Source: Tubiluchus corallicola (taxonomy: Eukaryota; Priapulida; Priapulimorpha; Priapulimorphida; Tubiluchidae). From it: a stretch of DNA of 64,000 nt. Positions within the stretch are counted from its first letter, which is position 1, and each line of letters starts with the position of its first letter. The notes under the pieces are model-generated. The model was not told the DNA's origin. It ran no database searches and saw nothing but the letters and a program-made list of their open reading frames with translations. This document shows positions 1 through 24,046 of this stretch, one piece after another. The translations under genes and the position numbers were made by a program. The DNA lies in assembly GCA_030141605.1 (NCBI GenBank), contig JAQGDQ010000028.1, positions 439,501-503,500 on the forward strand. Reading direction: 5' to 3'.

Positions 1-111
1 AAATGGATGTTCACTGCGTACTATTCCAATCACTTTATCAGCAAATGTGATTGTCTATAACGTTTTAATTTGTCTAACGTTAACTGATCAATGCCTTCGC
101 AACAGCAAGTA

Positions 112-279
112 CAGTCAAGTTTATACCGTCTACTTTGGACTGCAGAAAAGTTGGCGTTAGAGTGAGTTGGCATTATAACTAGGCGCATTAATACATACAT
201 ATCTATGCAAATGTAGACATTTGTTTTGCCGGAAATTTGGGCGTTAAACAAGTTGGCATTATAAATGGAGGTTTGACTG
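112..279 (+). mobile_element. short pogo/mariner-like MITE, copy 1
   Basis: About 168 bp bounded by imperfect inverted ends: the left end reads CAGTCAAGTTTATACC after a TA, and the right end is the reverse complement of CAGTCAAACCTCCATTTAT. The interior holds repeated 'ggcattataa' and 'gggcgtta' motifs. A related copy lies in the opposite orientation at 53624-53831, aligned over almost its whole length. TIRs beginning CAGT next to TA are usual for Tc1/mariner/pogo-derived MITEs. No coding capacity is seen, and the right TA is degraded. Confidence 0.55.
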
Positions 280-555
280 TGTTCTAATACTGTGCACAGG
301 CATTCACATAACCAATCTATACAGTATGATCCACTTACAACGAGCCTGTTATAACGAGCTCTGGTTATTAAGAGTAAATTCTAAAGTCCCATGAAATCTT
401 AGAATAATATATGAAATATTTAATATATTTAAACCTTGCTTACAACGAGTTCCGATATTATAGATTTTTCTTATTATGAGGGAATTTTACCACCTCCTGA
501 TTGTACTTCACCTAAATATAACTTTCTAAGACAATAGGCAAATGAGTACCATTCA

Positions 556-926
556 TCACAACCAAAAAAGATCACCAGGCCCTGGGAAGATTAGTTTGTC
601 GCATAAAATGATGTGTATCAAGTACAGCCCATATGAAGACGTACTGGTGGGCCTGCAGCTACTTGCGCTGTTGTAATTGTAACTCAAAGTCAGAATGAAG
701 TGAGAACGATGATTCATACAACAGTAGAAGAACCAGTTTGTCAATACGTTAGTGTGAATGATGCAGTTGAAGCCATTGCTAACATCAACAATTTTTTGTC
801 TTCACCAGCAACTGACAATGAGGAGTTCTCATGCCTTTCAAAAACCTGACAGCTCCTTGAATGAAGCTCTTTAATGTGCAATTTAATGAGAAGCAGGCAA
901 AAATAACCGAACTTTTCAAAAAATAA
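556..926 (+). pseudogene. fossil of a pogo/Tigger-type transposase C-terminus
   Basis: The plus strand can be read as a decayed protein end. Around 676-849 one frame gives a hydrophilic stretch with VNDAVEAIANINNFL, ending at a stop. After a frame change, 885-926 reads NEKQAKITELFKK followed by TAA. A short lysine-rich tail of the type KQxKITDFFKK just before the stop is a familiar ending of pogo/Tigger (CENP-B-like) transposases. That family assignment is from memory of the motif. The pogo-like MITE at 112-279 supports it. No catalytic DDE region is recognisable, so this is a remnant. Confidence 0.4.
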
Positions 927-1453
927 ACTTGCAAAATAAATGATTCATCGACTTTTCAAAGTTTAGTTTTTAATAAAAACACTGTTTTAAAAAATGCAAT
1001 AATTTTACATTTCCTAACACTTGGCTAGCCAGATTGTACACTTAGTTATTAGCTGACGTAAGCTCATGTTGAAATGTTCATTAGGCCCTAAGTATTAGCT
1101 CACCGCTGTTTAAATAAAACCAGAGATTTTTGCATCAGCGCTGCATACACTTAAAGTGATAGCCCTGTTTTTCACCCATGAAAGCGTCTTGCACAGATGT
1201 CAAAAAACTATACTGCAACACCCACGTAAAACACACTCAGCTATAGGCAAATATCACAATGAATCACAGCAGTGGCAACTAAGAAAAGAACTTATGTGGC
1301 TGCTTTATGCAGGAATTTATTGCGTAAAATACTGGCTTAATCCTAGAAATAGCAGAGTTTGAATACTATAAGTTTACTTTTTTGTTATAAAATAGTTGCT
1401 GAACAGTGGAACTCACTACAAAACTTCTGCCACTCCCAAAAAGAAGCGTTCTT

Positions 1454-1459
1454 TTTATT
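1454..1459 (-). promoter_or_regulatory. candidate poly(A) signal of BCKDHA
   Basis: AATAAA on the minus strand, about 320 nt downstream of the BCKDHA stop codon. It is the first such hexamer I found in that direction. The sequence is AT-rich, so a chance match is possible. Confidence 0.35.
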
Positions 1460-1781
1460 GCTTCATCATCTGCCTCATGGGCTTCGCTTCCATCTTGTAC
1501 TCACTCAGACAGTTGACATCAGCTATAACGAGTCCCAGTTATAGACAGCAAATTTTTGCAGTTCCTTGCAACTCATTATAAGTGAAGTATACTGTACTGA
1601 GGTGCTGTATTCCAGATGCCAAATGAGTTACATGACACGCCAATACTTAAAATCCATCAACAGATTTGTTGAGGTTGCAGTTGAGGGGGCATATTGCAAA
1701 AGACTGCCAATTTCTAAGTGGTTTAAAAAACACCAAACTTTACTCGACTATCAGTAACATGTCACTGATAATAATGAGGCT

Positions 1782-16616
<14,835 letters not shown>

Positions 16617-17054
16617 CCTACCAGACAAACTGGTGTTTAACTTGTTGTCTTTGCTGCCTTATGAATGTGAGAACAGTCAGCACACTGCTGTGAATGCAAG
16701 CAATGGCCACATTGCGCCACGGAGTTTTGCACATACCGTGAGCACTATAGCCATCTAGCGGCCATGAAATATTGTGATGTTAAGGCTTATTAATGATCTA
16801 CAGGTGGCAGCACCATAATAAGAAATTTTTGTAGGGCGCAGAGTACGCCACCAGCCGAATTAGGACACTTCCACTACAGCGCATGTGCTAAATTTGCGGA
16901 AAAGCAGTGTAAGTACATGGGCAAGCTCAAGTAGGGCACTCGCGATTTCTGTCGAGAATCGAGAACCATGACATAGTAAAACATAAACTAAATCTGTTTT
17001 AGAAAAAAGTAACTTTATAATAATGACGGATAGTCCTTGACAATTTGCAAATGT
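16617..17054. other. BCKDHA 5' flank
   Basis: 438 bases between the BCKDHA start codon and the SINE-like element. They must hold the BCKDHA promoter and 5'UTR. I see no clear TATA box. Two sequences resembling CTCF sites are at 16745-16757 and 16798-16812 (see findings). Confidence 0.4.
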
Positions 17055-17621
17055 ATTTTTTACAATAATATCATCATTATTATTGTTGGCATCCTTCTGT
17101 CTCGGAAGACAATGGAGTGTGCGCTAAGAGAGTCAGTTATTGATCACATTGATGGAGCTGCAGCGTCGACTGTGGCTGAGCAGTGCGATCCTTGAACGTC
17201 TCCAGGGCGCACCCCTGGGCAAGGTGTAGTCCAACTGTTGAGTTGCCCAGACAACAGGAACCCCCTATCTTTCTACCCTGGTGTAGTCCAAAGGAAAGCG
17301 GAGCGATACGTTTGGCACCAGGTTGGCTGCAGGCGCTGCCGGAGTCAGTGAGCTGCATTGGTCCGCCTTCGGGGCTCCACTCCTGATTTGGAAGGGTTAC
17401 TCCTCTACACATGGCCGTTGGGTCACCTCCTCCGCCCTCTAGCCGTTGGCTGCTTGTGCAGCTCCTCCGCCTAGTGTCGAGATACAGTGTGGGCATCTCG
17501 CAAGCCTACAGCACCTGGTATTCCTAGGCGGTCACCCATCCAAGTACTAACCAGGCTCTACGTTGCTTAACTTCGGTGATCAGACGAGAACCGGTGTTTT
17601 CAACGTGATTTGGCTGTAGTC
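17055..17621 (-). mobile_element. SINE-like element with a 5S rRNA-derived head
   Basis: On the minus strand the element starts with a near-complete 5S rRNA-like sequence (17503-17621). It continues through about 400 bp of GC-richer body (17090-17500) and ends in a short AAT-rich tail after GGATGCCAACAATAAT. 5S-headed SINEs (the SINE3 class) are known in animals. The lack of a T-run terminator after the 5S part fits readthrough transcription of a SINE rather than a 5S gene. The open frames at 17137-17496 and 17183-17386 are by-products of the low A+T. Confidence 0.6.
17503..17621 (-). rRNA. 5S rRNA-like sequence (head of the SINE, or a 5S pseudogene)
   Basis: 119 nt, the normal 5S length. 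The closing stem CTACAGC / GCTGTAG is intact. The internal promoter is well preserved: box A region GAAGTTAAGCAACG and box C region GGTTAGTACTTGGATGGGTG, and the loop sequence GTTCTCGTCTGATCACCG is 5S-like. Only one copy is present and no TTTT terminator follows, so I favour a SINE head over a working 5S gene. Tandem or dispersed true 5S genes elsewhere would settle it. Confidence 0.7.
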
Positions 17622-17965
17622 TACCATTATTATTAGCTCCATTAATATCACCATAGCATTAAACTAAATATCTAATGCTCTAAAGAAAGAAACTATGTAG
17701 GGCACACAGATCGCTAGCACGTTTACTTAGTAGAAAACAATTATTTGTCCAAGAGGTAGTGAAACTCAGCGAGACAAAATAAAAAATGATGTTGGAATCG
17801 TTTAAAAAGCGGGCTTATTTCACTTCAAAAAGATTTATGTCGAAGCCAAATTTAATATTGGCTGTTCTACTAACTCAGGATAAGATTCTTTATTTTATCA
17901 GATGTATAATAAATTATTCAACGTGTATTGACGTTTTCAATTATTAATATTAAGCAAAGAAAGAC

Positions 17966-18052
17966 GCGTCCTACTTCGGCTAGCCTATGTTCGACGCATC
18001 CTGCTTGGGCTAGCCCATGTACGCCAATTGTCCTACTTCGGCTAACGTCGTA
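17966..18052 (+). repeat. three imperfect copies of a ~30-bp unit
   Basis: The core 'tcctacttcggctagcc' appears three times with small changes (17968, about 17999, about 18031), each followed by 'atgt'- or 'cgt'-like sequence. It is GC-richer than its surroundings. Function unknown. Confidence 0.6.
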
Positions 18053-18376
18053 CCCTGCTCCCAACAATTTGGAAAGTTAAGTTAGCAAATTCAGCAAAGA
18101 AGAACTCGTGTTAAAGGTTTTCTACATTTTTAATTTTTCAGTTTTCCAGTATGTAAGAATGATTTCGTATGTTGCGATTTTCTGACCGACTGTAGTAGTT
18201 TCGTGGATTGCTTCTTGAACGGTAGGTTTGCTAAGTATTTTTCTTTACAGCTTCGGTAAATTTTACAATAATTATTATTATTAATATTAAGTAAGTTAGT
18301 TGACTTAGTTACTCATGCATAAGTACTGCTGTTCTATTGCAACTTGCCAACTTATTACTATCAGTCGTATTACTAG

Positions 18377-18890
18377 GTGGTAAACAAAGCCAATGAAATT
18401 CTTGGAGCCATCAAACATACATTTACACACATAAACAGTGAAATGTTTGTTCAGATAATCAGAAGTTTCATTAGACCACACCTAGAATATGCTAATGTTG
18501 TTTGGGGACCAAGGTTTATAGGAGATGCTCAACTCACAGAAAATGTGCAGCGAAGAGCTACCAAGCTGGTGCCACTATTCAGTGACTTGGATTACACCGA
18601 AAGAGTAAGAAAATTAACCGTTCCATCTTTCCAATATAGATGCCAACGAAGTGACATGATTCAGGTTTTTAGAATTATCAATAAAATCCACGTTTTGGAC
18701 GAGTCGTCCTGCTTTCTACAAACCCAGTGCCAGACTGGATGTATAGAAGTACACCTGCAACAACCAAGTAGTCAACAGCTGGAATGGTCTAAGCAGCAAA
18801 ACTATACTCTATAGCATCTAAGTCAATAAATGAATTCAAGAGAAATTTAGAACATGAATGGAATTGGAAAAAATTCCTTGTACCATACAC
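18377..18890 (+). pseudogene. 3' end of a CR1/L2-like non-LTR retrotransposon reverse transcriptase
   Basis: A 145-codon frame encodes the end of a LINE RT: KANEILGAIKHTF, then FIRPHLEYANVVWGP, ENVQRRATKLVP and YRCQRSDMIQVFRIIN. These are hallmark motifs of the RT thumb region in CR1/L2/Jockey-type elements. After 18730 the frame decays. WNGLSSKTI and then SKSINEFKRNLEHEW appear in other frames, as in the usual ending of such proteins. There is no catalytic palm (YADD) and no endonuclease, so the copy is 5'-truncated and dead. A (TA)n tract at 18903-18922 follows. Confidence 0.85.
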
Positions 18891-19297
18891 GCACTAGTGT
18901 CAGTATATATATATATATATATAATAATCTTTAATAGCACGTATTATAGTAGAGAGCACACATTACAGGTAATCCATGGATCTATCTCTAACCTTAACAT
19001 TGGATATGGATATGAATTAGTTGGATACAAAAAAAACTTGCTAGACCATTACTTGTTTTAGCATCCGCGGTTAATTAAGAGCTCGTCCAAATGAGCATCT
19101 GGGTCAAGAATGGAAAAATGATAAGCTCCAGTGTGTAGGTAACCGCCCGGGCAGCCGCAGATCTGAGCATTGCGAAATACTTGAATTTCAGCTCGCATAC
19201 GAAACTTTACTGTAAAACTTATTCATTTTGCATTCATATTAACATGTAAGCACACATATTTATTGACTGTCATAATATGTCTACCTGTCTGCTACAT

Positions 19298-19470
19298 TAG
19301 GGATGTTAATGATGGTTAAAGATATATGTCGATAATTATTGTGTCAATAATTGTCGATTGCGTATCGATATGCAAGATTTGTTTTTATCGTTATCTTATC
19401 GATATTATTCTAGGAATATCGTCGTCGTACCGAATTCAGTGTGTATCGCTGCTTATCGCCCACCTTTACA
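19298..19470 (+). mobile_element. possible hAT-like MITE rich in ATCGATA
   Basis: It begins TTAGGGATGTTAATGAT and ends CTTATCGCCCACCTTTA, which is loosely inverted (TAGGGATG... against TAAAGGTGGGCGATAA). Between them are many ATCGATA/TCGATAA words. Non-autonomous hAT elements of this composition are common in animals. The ends are degraded, so this is tentative. Confidence 0.35.
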
Positions 19471-22324
19471 AATTTTTTTCACTTTGCAAAAAATTAAAAA
19501 AAAAGAGTTATTTATAATCTTGTTCGAATAATTTTCTTGTACTTTCTTCCTGCAATAGCGGCTGTCTTCAGTCGGTTTAGTGATATGCAAATGCCAAGTG
19601 CGGTATTTTTAGAAGCATTTCCTAGTTATATGCGTGCAGTGCAACTCACGCAAATAAATATGTTGTGTAGTAATAGATCCATATGTAATATATTTAGCTG
19701 TTGCATATTAATTATTGCAACTCACTTAATATTATTTTATAACTAAATAAAGAAGAGAACGTTTACATAGACTACATGTATCTATATGTTAATTGTGAAA
19801 CAACCTGCTAAAATACTGTATTGCAGTATACTGAGACACCTTGCACAATAACTAGCCACATGTTCAATATCGTTTCTGTCATTCAAAATAAGTTATTGTA
19901 TCTCATGTTGCCATGTTGTCTGTAAACCAGATTTTCAATATTGTAATTGTATTTGGAAAAGGTAATATGTCATTACCGTATTAAAAATTAGGCAAAGGTT
20001 AAAAAAATTAAGGGCGGTTTTTGGGCTTTACTGAGCTTTCTTATACTGTTATTGCACTTAGCTATCGCTTTGTAATCATATTTAAAATGTTCCTTTGTAC
20101 CCATGAAAAAAGCTCAGTAGCACCCAGAAATGATTAATTTTCATTGTAGTACAATGTACATCATCAGACTCTTGAATGCTATCATATTATCGAGAGTAGT
20201 ACTACTAATTTAGTAATTTTGTCACGTTATGTGCTGATGGCAGAGGAAGCCAGGTGATTTTGCAAACTTGTATGTGAAGTTATGTAATTAAATGTGTAAT
20301 TAACTGAAATTTGATGCATGTGTGCACGTGAAAGACTTAAAATGTGTGAGAGTTGGCAGACCTGTCTGATTCATGTTCCCAGTATTTTTATAAGTAGTTA
20401 AGTAAAGGATGAGAGTGAAAATTCAAGGAAAAAATTCTACTTGCTGCCAATTTCTTTTTCGTCTATCACATCTTTGAGTCGAATTAAGTCAACAGTTCTC
20501 TTATAATTTTGTCCTTTGGAAAGCGTAAAAGTGCTCAATTTTTTGAGTGGAACAAATCAGCTCTGGCAGTGAGACATTTAAGAAGGAGGAATGATCAGAA
20601 AACTGAAAATTTAACAACACTACAATAATAAAGCAGCGCAGTGCAAGATACCAGTGACGTCACTGTAAAAGTTTTGCACCCTGTACCTCTTTACTAATTT
20701 TTTTTTTCATTTTTCGCATAGTGAATTAAAGTAGTTGAGAAAAAACTGTGACTTGAGCTTAACATTAAAAAATCCCTTCAGCGTTACTTTAAATACACTT
20801 AGTAAACTTACAATTTTTATACTCCATCCGGCTTTGAAGTTTATTTTAAAGTAAAAAAAGGAAAAAAACAGATGCTTTTATCAGGCCTTTGTGGCCCACT
20901 GATTTCAGCCTTGGATGAGTCACCAACAGGTGAAACGCACAAGCTGCTGCAGCATTGACGTCAAGCATGTTGGTATATTGCTCCTCCTCCATTGTGACAT
21001 AAGCACCCTCACAGTAAATCGAGATGTCAGAGTGCATTGAACAACTCTCTTTAGTAAACAACATGACAATTAATGTCTAATCAGCAGATGAACTGGGTAT
21101 GCTTTTTATACACAAAAATTCGCTGAGCAGCAGTTGTTTTTTATGAAATTAAAAGGTCAAATAGCCAAAAAGATGGCTTCAGAATTTAATACGCCATGTA
21201 AGTGTGTGACATATTTTTGATTATTCCATATTGTAGATGATCTTTATATCGTCTCTCTGGCATCTTTTAACCATGATTATAACCAGAAATAGCATAAAAA
21301 TTAACTATTTCAGGATACTAGTATTACACTGATATATAATATAAATTTTGACCAATGAATTAAGAAGACACTGTGGAGATCTTATTGTGATTTATAAAAC
21401 GTTGACTCGGGAAGAAAGCAGTTTACTTAAAAATTTCTGTAATTTAATTGTTGATTTAAAACTACATGACTAGTAAAAAGTTTTTAAAGAGTGGTCATGT
21501 CTCGACATTCGTAAATATTGATTTACTGCGATAGTAGTGAACGAATGAAGTAACTGCCTGCCAAGGTGCCTGCTGCACCAACACTAATAGAGTTTAAATC
21601 TTTAATTGGCAATGTAACACCATAACACGCCCGGCGATACACAGCTGTAGCTCATGTCCCGAAAAAATAGTAATGCGTAGTTTCTGGAGGTGTGTGATAA
21701 ATTACACACACTGATTGTGCAGTCAGGAGTGCTTGAGTGAGCATGATTGGCATCGTGCTTGATGATCATTATGTCTCTCGCTTCAGCTTTGCGTGAGAGT
21801 GAATGGGAATTCGCTCCCAAAAAAACCACTGTGGGTGGGAATATGCTCTGTTGTACTGCTATAGATATATCCAGTGTTACATAAGGAATAAAGAGGTTAA
21901 ACAGTAATAAGCACCTGTTTGAATGAGGACTTGGTGATTATCCTGTTTGAAAAAATTGGTGCCTGGCTCTAGGGCCGGACTATGGCCTTTTGGGGCCCTA
22001 TAATATCATAACCACTCTAACTCTAAAGTACATGTACTGTGGTGCTACATAGTGCTATTAATACACACAGTATGCCCTCAAAAGCAAACTGAGTTTGAAA
22101 GGTAAATTACCTTTGTTCGTGCAGCTACTATAGAAAATCAGTACGTTTAGGTCTGTTTTTTATTGGTCAGCTTAAAATGACCGACTTTCATTGGTGATGA
22201 TGAAATAACTTAAAAAAGTCGTTGAAGCCTTATCTGATTACTAAATATTACTAATTTGACATTGATGTAAACTGTAGCCAGAACTGTAGATGCAAATTGT
22301 ATAGATACCAATTATTTATATGCA

Positions 22325-22370
22325 TGTATGTATATGTGTGTGTGTGTGTGTGCGTGCGTGCGTGCATATA
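22325..22370 (+). repeat. (TG)n with (CGTG)n microsatellite
   Basis: Alternating purine-pyrimidine tract tatgtgtgtg... continuing as gcgtgcgtgcgtgca. Potential Z-DNA former. Confidence 0.9.
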
Positions 22371-22384
22371 TGTATTATAAAGTA

Positions 22385-22481
22385 CAGTAGTACCTCTGTT
22401 TTCGACAATAATTCGTTCCTAAAAAGTATTTGAAAACCGATTTGTACAAGTACGGAGACGTTGACAACGGAGGTATGACTG
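22385..22481 (+). mobile_element. 97-bp MITE flanked by TA
   Basis: Left end CAGTAGTACCTCTGTTTTCG. Right end is the reverse complement of CAGTCATACCTCCGTTGTCA. A TA dinucleotide flanks each side. This is the structure of a Tc1/mariner-type MITE reduced almost to its two inverted ends. It lies 170 bp before the probable ALG1 exon. Confidence 0.65.
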
Positions 22482-22631
22482 TAATTGGCAAATCTTGTTT
22501 CAGAAACTGCTAAACTGGGAAGAAATGTTGTTTTTTTTGCAAACTTGGTGACATTGATCATTGCCATAATAGTATATGAATGCATTTATCTAATGTGTGA
22601 TAGCTCAACTAACTAAATACGGAGTGCCACA

Positions 22632-22781
22632 ATGAGCTCTTTTTTACTCGTAGGAGGAGCAAAGATATGGAAGAGAACAGCAATCGGAAAAGTGTGTGTG
22701 TTCTGGTGCTTGGTGACCTGGGACATAGCCCACGCATGCAGTACCATGCCACAAGTCTTACAAGTGAAGGCTTTGATGTAG
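22632..22781 (+). other. overlapping upstream ORF at the ALG1 start
   Basis: An ATG at 22632 opens a 49-codon frame in a different register that runs over the ALG1 start and ends at TAG 22779-22781. If the transcript were unspliced here, it would compete with the ALG1 start. It disappears if the acceptor at 22652-22653 is used, and I think that is more likely. Confidence 0.4.
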
Positions 22782-24046
22782 ATTTCATAGCATACGGTGG
22801 ATCGAGGCCGCACAAGAACATCTTGGAGAATAGACACATTAGGGTGCATTTAATGCCAGACTTACCAAACTTCAGTAACTGGATGCCTAGGTTGTTAAGC
22901 TATGTCGCAAAAACTGTCTGGCAAAGTTTTATCCTTTTCTTCTTTCTTTTGTTATTGAAACGGCCCTCACATATCCTAGTGCAAAATCCACCCGCCATTC
23001 CGAGTCTTGCGGTGGCTTGGATTGTCTCATTGGTAAAGTGGTGCCACCTGGTTATTGACTGGCATAATTATGGCTATACAATTCTTTCCATGACACTCAG
23101 TGATACGCATCCTCTGGTTCTGTTTTCACACTGGTACGAAGGCTTATTTGGGCGTATGGCTTCCGCAAATCTGTGTGTTAGCCGAGCTATGCAAAGTGAC
23201 CTGTATCAACGATGGAATGTCAACGCCACTGTAGTGTATGATCGACCTGCAGAAATATTTCAGACGATAACCACAGAAGAAAAACACATTTTGTTTAAGC
23301 GTCTCAGTAACGAATATCCTGTATTCTCAGATACCAAAAACTTAGAAGATATAGAACAGCCTGGTACCACTCTGGAAGAAAAGGATCAAAATGATGGAAT
23401 GGCAAATTATAAGAAAGAAGATGTTACGGTGTTTACAAAAAAGGTTCCAATGGGTGAAATAGAAATGAGGGAAGGAAGACCAGCTTTGCTTGTCAGTAGC
23501 ACCAGCTGGACAGAAGATGAAGATTTCTCTTTGTTGCTTATGGCACTGGAACTTTATGACAAACAAGCTGACACAAGAGATAATAACCTACCTGAGATTG
23601 TCTGTGTTATAACAGGTAAGGGTCCTCTCAAAAGCTATTACACTGATTTGATCAGGAACAAGTCTTTCAGTCACATCCAGTTTTGCCTGCCGTGGTTGAC
23701 GGCCGAGGATTACCCAAAGGTCCTTGCTGCTGCCGACCTAGGTGTCTGCTTACATACATCTTCTAGTGGTCTAGACCTTCCAATGAAAGTGGTGGACATG
23801 TTTGGTTGTGGCTTGCCAGTGTGTGCTGTTAATTTTAATTGCGTGCAAGAATTAGTGATTAACGGACAGAATGGTCTGGTCTTTGAAACTGATGAAGACC
23901 TGGCAAAACACTTGCAGAACCTTTTTGCAAACTTCTCTTCACAACCGAGTCAGTGTCTGCAGTTGTTCAGAGACAATTTACAGGTGTATCAATGTCTTCG
24001 ATGGCATGCTGCTTGGAAAACATCTGTTCTTCCTATTTTTCAATAA
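22667..24046 (+). CDS. ALG1: chitobiosyldiphosphodolichol beta-mannosyltransferase (GT33), single coding exon
   Basis: Transfers the first mannose from GDP-mannose to dolichyl-PP-GlcNAc2 on the cytosolic face of the ER, an early step of N-glycan precursor synthesis. The 459 aa (human 464) carry the family signatures: GDLGHSPRMQYHA at residues 16-28, QNPPAIPS, DWHNYGY at 131-137, STSWTEDEDF near 279-288, VCVITGKGPL, and near residue 365 SSSGLDLPMKVVDMFGCGLP, the donor-sugar site. The reading frame is intact and intronless. Odd: the N-terminal membrane anchor of other ALG1 proteins is absent from this frame; the only strongly hydrophobic stretch near the start is around residues 82-98 (SFILFFFLLLLK). 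A good splice acceptor (tttttactcgtag|g) ends at 22653, so an upstream exon, coding or 5'UTR, is likely. The ATG at 22667 is the first in frame after a stop at 22610. Confidence 0.95.
   Translation: MEENSNRKSVCVLVLGDLGHSPRMQYHATSLTSEGFDVDFIAYGGSRPHKNILENRHIRVHLMPDLPNFSNWMPRLLSYVAKTVWQSFILFFFLLLLKRPSHILVQNPPAIPSLAVAWIVSLVKWCHLVIDWHNYGYTILSMTLSDTHPLVLFSHWYEGLFGRMASANLCVSRAMQSDLYQRWNVNATVVYDRPAEIFQTITTEEKHILFKRLSNEYPVFSDTKNLEDIEQPGTTLEEKDQNDGMANYKKEDVTVFTKKVPMGEIEMREGRPALLVSSTSWTEDEDFSLLLMALELYDKQADTRDNNLPEIVCVITGKGPLKSYYTDLIRNKSFSHIQFCLPWLTAEDYPKVLAAADLGVCLHTSSSGLDLPMKVVDMFGCGLPVCAVNFNCVQELVINGQNGLVFETDEDLAKHLQNLFANFSSQPSQCLQLFRDNLQVYQCLRWHAAWKTSVLPIFQ

Larger units (their letters stand above)
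1..1781. other. intergenic region 3' of BCKDHA, transposon-derived
   Basis: No conserved host gene is visible. The stretch holds the MITE at 112-279, more 'ttataacgag'-type short repeats around 335-480 and 1520-1600, and the transposase fossil at 556-926. The part nearest the BCKDHA stop must include its 3'UTR; a possible poly(A) signal for it is at 1454-1459 on the minus strand. The short open frames here have no recognisable product. Confidence 0.5.
18891..22384. other. intergenic region between LINE remnant and ALG1
   Basis: No supported host gene. It holds (TA)n at 18903-18922, a possible hAT-like ATCGATA-rich element at 19298-19470, a 'ctagggccgga...ttttggggccct' sequence at 21970-22005 that resembles hAT ends, and a (TG)n/(CGTG)n tract at 22325-22370. 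The minus-strand frame at 20846-21064 is discussed under rejected items. Confidence 0.5.

Noticed and set aside
17137-17496. 119-codon minus-strand frame (and the 67-codon plus frame at 17183)
   Set aside because: They lie in the GC-richer body of the 5S-headed SINE-like element, and no domain is recognisable.
17503-17621. A functional 5S rRNA gene
   Set aside because: Single copy, no T-run terminator, and directly continuous with a SINE-like body; kept as a 5S-like head instead, though not excluded.
20846-21064. Minus-strand frame with MLDVNAAAACAFHLL, faintly like a short-chain dehydrogenase segment
   Set aside because: No NNAG motif, no YxxxK catalytic site and no neighbouring exons were found; similarity is too short to support a gene.
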